From contig WHSU01000024.1 in the NCBI GenBank assembly GCA_009379925.1, positions 1 through 46,643 on the forward strand: a DNA stretch of 46,643 nt, in the 5' to 3' direction. Of this stretch, positions 22,579 to 30,930 are shown in pieces. Both the position numbers and the translations under genes were made by a program. Within the stretch, counting starts at the first letter, position 1. Each line of letters opens with the position of its first letter. The stretch is from Dehalococcoidia bacterium (GTDB lineage: Bacteria; Chloroflexota; Dehalococcoidia; UBA2979). The notes beneath the pieces are model-generated. The model was given only the letters and a program-made list of their open reading frames with translations. It made no database searches and was not told where the DNA came from.

Positions 22579-25500
22579 CGATACGCAATCCGAGCAAGCA
22601 ACGCCGCAAGAATCGCACGGTGAGGAGGCGGGCGCCGGCCTCGGCCTCGCCGGGCGCTCGATGCGCTGGGCGCGCGCGCACTGGCGGCCGCTGGCAGGCG
22701 CCGGCGGCCTGCTGGCGATGCTGCTGGTGGTGGGCGCGGGCATCTGGGTGCAGTCGCGTGGCGACGACACGCCGCCGCTCCAGGCGGAGGCGGTCGTCAT
22801 CTCGCCGGAGGGCACGGAGGTGCCCCGACTCTCGCCCCTCACCGTCAGCTTCGCCGCCATGCCCGAGCAGCGCGACGGTAGCCGCTTGATTGCGCTCGAG
22901 CCGGCGGTGCCCGGTGCCTACGCCTGGGTGGACGACCACACGCTGCTCTTCCAGCCGGAATTTCCCGGCTGGCAGCGCGGTGAGGCCTACACCGTCCGCG
23001 TCGACGGCGCCCAGGCCGGGCTGGACGCCGACGTGACCCGCACCTTCGAGGTGGAGGGCAAGCTCACGGTGCAGTCCGTCATCCCGGCGGCCGGCGACAC
23101 GAACGTCCCCGGCGAGGCACAGTTGCTGGTGCAGTTCTCGCGGAGCGTGGCACCGCTCACCGTGCTCGACGCGCAGGACACCAGCCCGGTCGTCGAGTTC
23201 GACCCGCCGTTGCCCGGCGCCGGCGAGTGGCTGAACACCTCATTGTACCGCTTCATCCCGGACGAGATTGCGCCCAGCACGACCTACCGGCTCCGCATCC
23301 CGGCCGGCCTCACCTCGGCCACGGACGGCGTGCTGGAGGCCGACCACGAGTGGTCCTTCACCACCTACGGCCCCGCGCTGTCCTCCAGTGACCCGGCTGA
23401 CGGCACCAAATTCGTCGGGCGCAACCGCCCGGTCGTCCTCACGTTCAACCAGCCGATGGACCGCGCCTCGGTGGAGGCGGGCATCGAGGTGGCTGGGCCG
23501 GACGGGCTCGTGACCGGCGGGTTCACGTGGAGCGAGGGCGACGCGGTCGCCACCTTCGTCCCGTCGCAGCCGCTTGAGTTGAGCAGCAGCTACGAGGTGG
23601 TCATACCGGCGGGCCTGCGGGGCGCTGCCGGCGGCACGACCGAGGAGGAGCGCCGGCTCGAGTTCACGACGTCGGACATGCCTGAGATCGTGCGGAGCTC
23701 CCCGAGGGACGGCGACCAGCGGGCGGGGCGCTACGGCGTGCAGATCGCGTTCAACAACCCGATTGACGTCGAGAGCCTGGAGGACCGGCTCACCATCAGC
23801 GGCATCGCCCCCGAGGAGATGCGCTTCGAGAGCTACGACGACCTGGAGGTGTACGTGCAGGTCGGCTTCGAGCCGTCGACGACGTACACGGTGACGATCG
23901 CGGACGGCGTGACCGACCGCGACGGTCTGCCGCTGGGGCCCCAGGTCTTCACGTTCACTACCGGCGAGTTAGAGCCCTCGATCAGCTTCGCCGTGCCTTC
24001 GCAGGTCTCGACGTACTCCGCGTCGGCCGAGCAGGTGCTGTACTTCCACGCCACCAACCTGGATGCGGCGTCGTTTGCACTGTACCGGCTGACGGACGCC
24101 GAGGCGGGACGCATCCTTCGCGATGGCTACATCACCCCGAGCCCGAGCACCCGCCCGTGGCGTCCTTCAAGCGACCCGATCCGCGAGTGGACGCTACCCA
24201 TCGACGCGGAACCGAACACGGTCGCGCTCGCGTCGACCGTGTTCGCGGAGGGCGGCGGGTCCCTGCCGAAGGGCGACTACTACGTGCTGAGCGACAGCGG
24301 CGCCTGGGGCTCTCAGCTCGCATTCAGCGTGGTCGACACCGCGGTCGTGACGAAGTTGTCGCAGGACGAGTTGCTGGTATGGGCGCTCGACTACGACACG
24401 GGCGAGCCGCTGGCCAGCGTGAACATCCGCGCGGAGGGCTTCGGCCTGAGCACCGCGAACGCCACTACTGACGCCGAGGGCCTCGCGAGTTTCGGCGTGC
24501 CGAGCCCGATCAACTTCCAGGGACAGGAGCGCGAGTACCTGGTGCGGGTCGACGACGGCGACCGTCGCGGCCTGGGCTCAACGCGCTGGGTCCAGGGTGC
24601 GGAGCCGTGGCAACTCGGCCTGCCAATCGAGTACCCACGCGAGTTCGTCGGCCACCTCTACACGGACCGGCCGGGCGAGACGGTGGAGTTCAAGGGCGTG
24701 ATCCGCGAGGACGATGACGCCACCTATCACCTCCCCGAGCCGGGAGAACGCTTCGACCTCGTGATCCGCGACCCGCAGTACGAGGAGCTGTCGCAGCAGC
24801 AGGTGACGCCGAACGACTACGGCACGGTGGCCGTGAGCTTCGCGCTGCCCGAGGGCGCCTCGACCGGCGGCTACGTGGTCGAGCTGGGGCGGCCGGGTCT
24901 CGGCGGGAACTACGACTACATCGCGGGCACGCGCTTCACCGTCGCCGAGTTCCGCGTGCCCGAGTTCGAGGTCACGGCCGCGGCCGACCGCGCACACTAC
25001 CTCGACGGCGAGACCATCAAGGGCAGCGCGATCGCCGAGTTCTACTTCGGTGGCCCCGTCGCCGGCGCGGAGGTGGAGTGGAGCGTGCTCGCCTCGCCGG
25101 CGTCGATCGCGGTGCCGGGCTTCGAGCACTACTCGTTCGCGGACTACGACTTCTACCAGCAGGCAGAGCTGTCGGAGCCGTTGCGCGCGGAGGGCACGAC
25201 CGAGACCGGCGAGGACGGCGTCGCACGCTTCGATGTCGCCGCCGCGCTGAAGGCCGACGAGGGCACCCAGCGCTTCGAGCTGAGCACCACGGTCATGGAC
25301 GAGAACGCCCAGGCCGTCGCGTCCAGCACCGCGGTCACCGTCCACCCCGCGGACTACTACGCCGGCATCGCGCCAGCGGAGTACCTGGCGCGCACCGGCG
25401 CGGCGGCGACGCTCAACCTCGTGACCGTGGACACCGAGGGCAACCTGCTCCCGGGCCGCGAGGTGGTCGTGCGGGTGTACGAGCGCGAATGGATCACCAC

Positions 25501-28500
25501 CAAAGAGGAAACGTCGGGCGGAGCGCGGCGCTATCGCAGCGAGCCGCGCGACACGCTGGTCGACACGCTCAGCGCGACGACAGGCGACGACGCGGAGGCG
25601 TCCGTCGAGTACACACCGACCGGCCCCGGCACGCTTCGGCTGGTCGCCGAGGCGACGGACGCGGACGGTCGCGTCGCGCGCTCTGCCACGTACCTCTGGG
25701 TCGCCGGCGAGGGATTCGCCAGCTGGCGCGTGCGTAACGACGACGTGATCGAACTGGTCGCCGACCGCGACCAGTACCAGGTGGGCGACACGGCCGAGGT
25801 GCTGGTGCCGACCTCGTTCGAGGGCGCCACCGGCCTCGTGACCATCGAGCGCGGCAAGGTGCTCTCGCGCACCACGCTGGTGTTCGAGACGACGAGCGAG
25901 ACGCTGCGCATCCCCATCGAGGAGGCGCACGTCCCGAACGCGTTCGTCAGCGTCGTCCTCTACCGCCCGCCCACCGAGGCGGACCCGCTGCCGCGCTACC
26001 ACGTCGGTTACGTGGAGCTGCCGGTCTCCACCGAGACGCGCGAGCTGGACGTGAGCCTCACGACGAGCGTGGAGCAGGCGGAGCCGGGCGAGACGGTCAC
26101 CTACGAGGTCCAGGTGACCGACTCCGAGGGACAGGGCACGCAGGCCGAGCTGTCGCTGGCGGTCGTCGACCAGGCCGTGCTCTCACTCGCCGACGAGGTC
26201 GGCCCGGACGGCCTCGGCGCGTTCTGGTACCAGCGTGGGCTCGGGGTCGTCACGGCCTCTTCGCTGGCGGTCTCGGTAGACCGGGCCAACGACGTGATTT
26301 CCGAGCCCGAGCAGGGCGGCAAGGGCGGCGGCGGCGAAGACGCGCTGCGGCAGGAGTTCCGCCACACCGCGCACTGGGCGGCGCAGGTGGAGACCGACGC
26401 CGAGGGCCGCGCGAGCATCGATGTCGCGCTGCCGGACAACCTCACGACGTGGCGCGCGCAGGCCAGGGCGGTCAGCGGCGACACGATGGTGGGCGAAGCC
26501 ACCAGCGAGCTGCTGGTCACGAAGCCGCTGCTGCTTCGTCCGGCGCTCCCGCGCTTCCTGCGTGTGGGCGACGAGACCGTGCTGCGCGTACTGCTGCGCA
26601 ACGGCACGAATGTCGAGCATGACGTCGCCGTCAGCATCGACGCGCAAGGGCTGGAGGTGTCCGGGCAACCGACCCAGACGAAGAGCGTGGCGCCGGGCGA
26701 GTCTGAGTTCTTCGAGTGGCCGGCCTCCGCATCGGCCGCGGGGACGGCGCAGCTCACGTTCAACGCGGACACCGGCCTGCTCAAGGACGCGGTGCGCCTG
26801 GAACTGCCGGTCCACCTGGACGTGACGCCGGAGACGACGGCGACGGGTGGCACGGTCACGGACGAGGCAAAGTCGGAGGCGGTGTACCTGCCAGACTTCG
26901 CGCTGACCGAGGGCGGCCAGCTGGAGGTGAGCGTCCAGGGGTCGCTGGTCGGCGTGCTGGACCGCGAGCTGGCCGCGTACTACCCGGTCACGCCGTGGGA
27001 CACGATCGACCACATCGCCAGCCGCCTCATGGCCACGATCGCGGTGCGGCAGTCCACCGACTCGGAATGGAGCGCGGACAGCGTGGTCCGGGGGGATGTC
27101 GCCCGCCTCGTCTCCGCACAACGCGGGGACGGCGGCTGGGGCTGGTGCAGCCGGTGCGAGACGGACATCGACATGACCGGCTGGGTGCTCGTCGCGCTGG
27201 GTGAGGCGCGCGCGGCGGGTGTGGAGGTCGATGCGAACGTGGTCAGCCGGGCACGCGGCCTGGTGACGGCGCACATCAACCGCCGCACGGACGTCGAACG
27301 CCCGGCGGACCCGAACCAGCACGCGTTCCTGCTCTACGCCGCCGAGCTCGCCTCTCGCGAGACCGGTGGCGACAGCGGCGCAACCGAGATCGGGTTCGGG
27401 CGCACCTCGGAGACCCTCGCAGGGATGATGCGTTCGATGGTCGCGCAGCGGCGCGACGAGCTGACGAACTGGGGACGCGCGTACCTGCTGCTGGGCCTGC
27501 GGGGCGCCGACGGCGACGCCTCGGAAGAGGAGATCCGGGTCCTCCTCAACGACCTGGCGGCGGCCACGATCCCGAGCGCCAACGGCAACCACTGGGAGGA
27601 CGAGCAGCCGGACCGGCGCCCGTGGGGGCGCGGGCTACACACCAACCTGCGCACCACCGCACTGGTGCTGGAGGCGATCGCCGCCGCCGACCCTGAGCAC
27701 CCACTGATCGAAGAGACCGCGCGGTGGCTCGTCTCCGCCCGCACCGCCGAGGACTGGGAGACCCACGTCGAGCGGGCCCAGGCGGTCCGCGCGCTGGGGG
27801 CCTACGCCGAGGGGACCGGCGAGCTGTCGGCGGAGTACGACTACCTGGTACGCCTCGACGACACGGCGCTGCTGGAGGGGCACGTGTCCGGCGGCTCGGT
27901 GTCCGCGGAGCGAGAAGACATCCCGCTGTCGGAACTGACGCCTGTCGGCATCTCCCGCCTCGCCTTCTCGCGCCAGGCGACAGGCACGGGCCGGCTCTAC
28001 TACGGCCTCAACCTGCGCTACCTCACGCCGGCCACCGAAGTTGAGGCGCTCAACCGCGGCTTCGCCCTCTCCCACGCCTACACGGCGTTGGATGCGCCAG
28101 ACGTACGCGTGGAGTCGGCCGGCCTGGGCGACATCGTGCGGGTGACGCTCACGGTCGTGGCCCCGGCCGACCGCAAGTTCGCGGTGATCGAGGACTTCCT
28201 GCCGGCGGGCCTGGAGCCGATCGACCCGCAGCTGGCGATCGTGTCGCCAGACCTGCGCCGCCAGCTGGAGGAGGAGCGCCAGGAGGCGTTGCTGGGCGAC
28301 GACGCGCCTGAGTACTTCGCTCCGTGGTACGCGTGGTACCTCAACCCGTGGGACCAGGTGGACGTGCGGGACGACCGTCTGACCCTGTTCGCGGACGACC
28401 TGCCGAAGGGGGTGCACGAGTACGTCTACTTCGCGCGCGCGACCACGCCGGGCGACTACTTCGTGGCCCCGGCCCATGCTCAGGAAAGCTACTTCCCGGA

Positions 28501-28543
28501 GGTCTTCGGACGCAGCGACAGCGGACGGTTCACGGTGAGGTAG
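22571..28543 (+). CDS. Bacterial alpha-2-macroglobulin, thioester-less
   Basis: The 1,990-aa protein starts at GTG 22571, with GGAG 7 nt upstream, overlapping the pbpC stop by 8 bp; the longer frame back to 22394 lies inside pbpC. It has a cytoplasmic tail, one membrane helix at residues about 38-56, several Big_5/MG-type beta domains (from SVIPAAGDTNV), an MG1 region (YTDRPGETVEFKG near 695), the A2M core TTWRAQARAVSGDTMVGEA near 1292 and an alpha/alpha toroid (GGWGWCSRCETDIDMTGWV near 1520). At the normal thioester position the sequence is YYPVTPWDTIDHIASR, with no CxEQ. pbpC-macroglobulin pairing is classical: the protease trap in the envelope protects against attack while PBP1C repairs the wall. 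Lack of the thioester means no covalent trapping. Confidence 0.92.
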   Translation: MADDTQSEQATPQESHGEEAGAGLGLAGRSMRWARAHWRPLAGAGGLLAMLLVVGAGIWVQSRGDDTPPLQAEAVVISPEGTEVPRLSPLTVSFAAMPEQRDGSRLIALEPAVPGAYAWVDDHTLLFQPEFPGWQRGEAYTVRVDGAQAGLDADVTRTFEVEGKLTVQSVIPAAGDTNVPGEAQLLVQFSRSVAPLTVLDAQDTSPVVEFDPPLPGAGEWLNTSLYRFIPDEIAPSTTYRLRIPAGLTSATDGVLEADHEWSFTTYGPALSSSDPADGTKFVGRNRPVVLTFNQPMDRASVEAGIEVAGPDGLVTGGFTWSEGDAVATFVPSQPLELSSSYEVVIPAGLRGAAGGTTEEERRLEFTTSDMPEIVRSSPRDGDQRAGRYGVQIAFNNPIDVESLEDRLTISGIAPEEMRFESYDDLEVYVQVGFEPSTTYTVTIADGVTDRDGLPLGPQVFTFTTGELEPSISFAVPSQVSTYSASAEQVLYFHATNLDAASFALYRLTDAEAGRILRDGYITPSPSTRPWRPSSDPIREWTLPIDAEPNTVALASTVFAEGGGSLPKGDYYVLSDSGAWGSQLAFSVVDTAVVTKLSQDELLVWALDYDTGEPLASVNIRAEGFGLSTANATTDAEGLASFGVPSPINFQGQEREYLVRVDDGDRRGLGSTRWVQGAEPWQLGLPIEYPREFVGHLYTDRPGETVEFKGVIREDDDATYHLPEPGERFDLVIRDPQYEELSQQQVTPNDYGTVAVSFALPEGASTGGYVVELGRPGLGGNYDYIAGTRFTVAEFRVPEFEVTAAADRAHYLDGETIKGSAIAEFYFGGPVAGAEVEWSVLASPASIAVPGFEHYSFADYDFYQQAELSEPLRAEGTTETGEDGVARFDVAAALKADEGTQRFELSTTVMDENAQAVASSTAVTVHPADYYAGIAPAEYLARTGAAATLNLVTVDTEGNLLPGREVVVRVYEREWITTKEETSGGARRYRSEPRDTLVDTLSATTGDDAEASVEYTPTGPGTLRLVAEATDADGRVARSATYLWVAGEGFASWRVRNDDVIELVADRDQYQVGDTAEVLVPTSFEGATGLVTIERGKVLSRTTLVFETTSETLRIPIEEAHVPNAFVSVVLYRPPTEADPLPRYHVGYVELPVSTETRELDVSLTTSVEQAEPGETVTYEVQVTDSEGQGTQAELSLAVVDQAVLSLADEVGPDGLGAFWYQRGLGVVTASSLAVSVDRANDVISEPEQGGKGGGGEDALRQEFRHTAHWAAQVETDAEGRASIDVALPDNLTTWRAQARAVSGDTMVGEATSELLVTKPLLLRPALPRFLRVGDETVLRVLLRNGTNVEHDVAVSIDAQGLEVSGQPTQTKSVAPGESEFFEWPASASAAGTAQLTFNADTGLLKDAVRLELPVHLDVTPETTATGGTVTDEAKSEAVYLPDFALTEGGQLEVSVQGSLVGVLDRELAAYYPVTPWDTIDHIASRLMATIAVRQSTDSEWSADSVVRGDVARLVSAQRGDGGWGWCSRCETDIDMTGWVLVALGEARAAGVEVDANVVSRARGLVTAHINRRTDVERPADPNQHAFLLYAAELASRETGGDSGATEIGFGRTSETLAGMMRSMVAQRRDELTNWGRAYLLLGLRGADGDASEEEIRVLLNDLAAATIPSANGNHWEDEQPDRRPWGRGLHTNLRTTALVLEAIAAADPEHPLIEETARWLVSARTAEDWETHVERAQAVRALGAYAEGTGELSAEYDYLVRLDDTALLEGHVSGGSVSAEREDIPLSELTPVGISRLAFSRQATGTGRLYYGLNLRYLTPATEVEALNRGFALSHAYTALDAPDVRVESAGLGDIVRVTLTVVAPADRKFAVIEDFLPAGLEPIDPQLAIVSPDLRRQLEEERQEALLGDDAPEYFAPWYAWYLNPWDQVDVRDDRLTLFADDLPKGVHEYVYFARATTPGDYFVAPAHAQESYFPEVFGRSDSGRFTVR

Positions 28544-28547
28544 TGAC

Positions 28548-28588
28548 ACACGGCCATCGAGGGTCGCACAGCGGCCCCATGGCCGTGT
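28548..28588. terminator. Shared hairpin terminator between convergent genes
   Basis: ACACGGCCAT at 28548-28557 pairs perfectly with ATGGCCGTGT at 28579-28588 (10 bp, 21-nt loop). It fills the 45-bp gap between the macroglobulin stop and the lipoprotein stop, so it can serve both strands. Confidence 0.65.
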
Positions 28589-29311
28589 CTAGCTGAGCCA
28601 GCCCGTCACGCCGGTGAAGGCGAAGTCGGGGACCTCCACGCTGCGTTCGCCATCCAGCTCGGTCGCCGGTTCGGCGCACGCGCCCTGCGCCGTGACGCGA
28701 TACACGCGCCCCAGGGGATCCTCGCTCAGGGGCGCCTGCTCCGTGATGTCGATCGAGCACCCGCCGACGGGCGTGACGAAGAGCACCGACTCCCCATCGA
28801 TGACGGTGGCGACCGTGAGCCGCACGGGGAAGCCCTCGCCGGTGCCCCCCTCGGCGGCCCCGCCGATGCTGAAGAGCACGTCCAGCCGCTCCCCGCCGGG
28901 CTCCGTGCGCCCGAAGCTCTGCTGCCACCCCTCGACGCCCACGATGCCGGCGCCGCTGCAATTCGTGCCGGTGTTGCCCCAGTCCAGTTCGCGCTCGACC
29001 GCGCCTCGTAGCGTCGCGCGGAAGAAGCCGTCCCCCGCCGAGATGCACACGCGCGCCGCAGGGTCGATCAGGTCCGGCCGGACCACCTCGGGGGTCGGGG
29101 TCAACGACGGGACCGGCGTCGAGGTCCGGTCGATGGCGGTCGGGGTGCGCGTGGGCGCCGGTGTGGCGGTCGCCGGTGCGCCGGCGCGCGGCGTCGCCGT
29201 CGCGGTGGCGGTGGGCGTCGGCTCGGGCGTGGGGTCGGGCGCTTGAGGGTCGTCGCAGGCGACCGCGAGGAGCAGGACGAGGGAGACCGCGAGGGCCGGT
29301 CCGCGGGTCAT
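28589..29311 (-). CDS. Lipoprotein with Pro/Thr-rich linker (240 aa)
   Basis: The ATG at 29311 begins a signal peptide with lipobox LAVAC, so Cys19 should be lipidated; the frame to 29350 is not needed. Residues about 25-75 form a Pro/Thr/Ala-rich linker (repeated TPxP and ATAT) typical of surface-attached proteins of this kind. The folded C-terminal part (about residues 80-240) is beta-rich with three or four Cys (VCISAG, TNCSG, GGCSID, GACAEP). The family was not recognised. It is convergent with the macroglobulin gene. Cell-envelope placement is predicted; partner or ligand unknown. Confidence 0.7.
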   Translation of the reverse strand: MTRGPALAVSLVLLLAVACDDPQAPDPTPEPTPTATATATPRAGAPATATPAPTRTPTAIDRTSTPVPSLTPTPEVVRPDLIDPAARVCISAGDGFFRATLRGAVERELDWGNTGTNCSGAGIVGVEGWQQSFGRTEPGGERLDVLFSIGGAAEGGTGEGFPVRLTVATVIDGESVLFVTPVGGCSIDITEQAPLSEDPLGRVYRVTAQGACAEPATELDGERSVEVPDFAFTGVTGWLS

Positions 29312-29498
29312 GAGAAGCTCCGCAGGATATGCGCGGGAGGGCGACGGCATGCATCATCGTACGGGCGCCCGGCCATGCAAGCACGCCGATACGCTGACAA
29401 ACGCCGCTATCGTCTGACAAGTCCCACCGCGCCGCGGATCGCCCGGCGCGACTACCGGACGCCGGAGGACTCGAGGGCGCCGCGGACCACGCACGCGC

Positions 29499-29504
29499 TA
29501 GCAT
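29499..29504 (+). promoter_or_regulatory. -10-like hexamer TAGCAT upstream of ketopantoate reductase copy 2
   Basis: In the context GCGCTAGCATCGGCG, 32 nt before the GTG at 29537. The same TAGCATC string precedes genes at 7050 and 30618. Confidence 0.35.
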
Positions 29505-29536
29505 CGGCGAGGTGCGGTTAGGCCGAGGAGGTCGCG

Positions 29537-30544
29537 GTGCGGTACGTGGTGTACGGGGCGGGCGGGATCGGCGGCGGCATAGGGGCCGAGCTGCAGCGGC
29601 ACGGCTACGAGGTCGTGCTGATCGCGCGCGGCGATCACCTCGAGCGGATGCGCCGGCAGGGCCTCACGCTGCGCACGCCGGCCGGCAGTGAGACCCTCCC
29701 GGTCCACGCGGTGGGGCACCCCTCCGAGATCGAGTTCCGCGATGACGACGTCGTCATCCTCGCGATGAAGTCACAGGACACGGAGGCGGCGCTGGAGGAC
29801 CTCTACGCGACGGCCGGACCGAGCGTGCCGGTGCTGTGCGCGCAGAACGGCGTAGAGAACGAACGGCGCGCGGCGCGGCGCTTCGAGCGCGTGTACGGCA
29901 CGCTGGTGTTCATGCCGGCGACCTACCTGGAGCCCGGCGTCGTGCTGGTGCATTGCGACCCGCTGCGCGGTGTGCTCGACAGCGGCCGCTACCCACACGG
30001 CACCGATGCGCTGCTCGAGACCGTATGCGCCGACCTGGAGGCAAGCGGCTTCAGCGCCCGGCCGGACCCGGCGATCATGCGGCTCAAGTATCGGAAGTTG
30101 CTGGGCAACCTGGGCAACGCCGTCCAGGCAGTCTGCGGGCTGGACGCGCCGGTCGGCGACCTGTTGCGGGCGCTGCGCGCCGAGGCGCACGCCTGTTACG
30201 AAGCCGCCGACATCGACTGCGCCACCGCGGAGGAACTGGACACGCGTGTCTCGATCCTCCGCGAGACTAAGATCGAGGGCGAAGCGCGAGCCGGCAGCTC
30301 GACCTGGCAGAGTGTGACGCGAGGCCAGGGCACGGTGGAGACGGACTACCTGAACGGCGAGGTCGTCTTGCTGGGCGCGCTGCACGGCGTCGCCACGCCC
30401 GCCAACCGCATCCTGCAGCAACTCGCGGAGCAAGGGGCGCGCGAGGGGCTGCAACCCGGTTGGATGACCCCCGATGAGATCCTGGACCGCGCCAGCCCGG
30501 GCGCCGGCGCACCGCCGGCTGGTGGAGACGGCGCCGGCGGATAG
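29537..30544 (+). CDS. 2-dehydropantoate 2-reductase-like protein (ApbA/PanE family), copy 2
   Basis: The 335-aa protein has the Rossmann motif YVVYGAGGIGGGIGAEL, ILAMKSQDTEAALEDL, AQNGVENE, the catalytic Lys in KYRKLLGNLGNAV and a C-terminal SSTWQSV...VETDYLNGEVVLLG substrate segment. The latter is closer to canonical PanE than copy 1 (12655), which differs in its C-terminal domain. GTG at 29537 has GAGGAGG 6 nt upstream. The C-terminal 25 residues are low-complexity Ala/Gly/Pro. It is first in a plus-strand run; no other pantothenate gene is near, so either a ketopantoate reductase or a related 2-ketoacid reductase. Confidence 0.88.
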   Translation: MRYVVYGAGGIGGGIGAELQRHGYEVVLIARGDHLERMRRQGLTLRTPAGSETLPVHAVGHPSEIEFRDDDVVILAMKSQDTEAALEDLYATAGPSVPVLCAQNGVENERRAARRFERVYGTLVFMPATYLEPGVVLVHCDPLRGVLDSGRYPHGTDALLETVCADLEASGFSARPDPAIMRLKYRKLLGNLGNAVQAVCGLDAPVGDLLRALRAEAHACYEAADIDCATAEELDTRVSILRETKIEGEARAGSSTWQSVTRGQGTVETDYLNGEVVLLGALHGVATPANRILQQLAEQGAREGLQPGWMTPDEILDRASPGAGAPPAGGDGAGG

Positions 30545-30590
30545 TCCCCGGCAACACGCTTGTGCCGTGGCCGTCACCGGGCCGCCCTGC

Positions 30591-30596
30591 TAGCAT
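30591..30596 (+). promoter_or_regulatory. -10-like hexamer TAGCAT before the 58-aa gene
   Basis: In the context CCTGCTAGCATCCG, 21 nt before the ATG at 30618. It implies that the small gene is transcribed on its own with a very short leader. Confidence 0.4.
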
Positions 30597-30617
30597 CCGT
30601 CCTGCAGGAGGTGCCCC

Positions 30618-30794
30618 ATGGGCTGCCCGATCCACATCTGGGCCCCGATGCTCGCCGGCCTCGTCCCGATCGCGCGCGTCGCGAAGGACCGTCTGCACTC
30701 GGTGCGCTACCGCCGCGCCGAGCCGGAGTCTCCGCGTGAGATGAAGCGCTGGGCGCCGATCCAGCCGACCGCTGCCCGCGAACCGCACGAGTAG
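30618..30794 (+). CDS. Small protein (58 aa) with near-perfect Shine-Dalgarno
   Basis: Not recognised. The ATG at 30618 is preceded by AGGAGGT at 30606-30612, a near-perfect match to the anti-Shine-Dalgarno, and by its own -10-like element. The product begins MGCPIHIWAPMLAGLVPIARV, a Cys-Pro-x-His start and a short hydrophobic stretch, followed by an Arg-rich, Pro-rich tail (HSVRYRRAEPESPREM, EPHE). It might be a peripheral membrane or a metal-binding small protein. It lies between ketopantoate reductase copy 2 and the asparagine-synthetase-like gene, both on the same strand. No function is proposed. Confidence 0.6.
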   Translation: MGCPIHIWAPMLAGLVPIARVAKDRLHSVRYRRAEPESPREMKRWAPIQPTAAREPHE

Positions 30795-30930
30795 CCCCGC
30801 GCCCTCGAGGCTCCGCCCTCGGCAATCGCTCGTCGCCCGGCCTTGACCTTCCACCTACATTGTTAAGGAGGTTAAGAGGTCGTTCCCGCGCGCAGGCCGC
30901 CCCCCGAGGTCACCCCGAGGAGCACCCGCC

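Noticed and set aside
28950..29245. Tandem-repeat-like Pro/Thr/Ala coding stretch
   Set aside because: It is a low-complexity linker in the lipoprotein, with no regular repeat unit and no non-coding signal.
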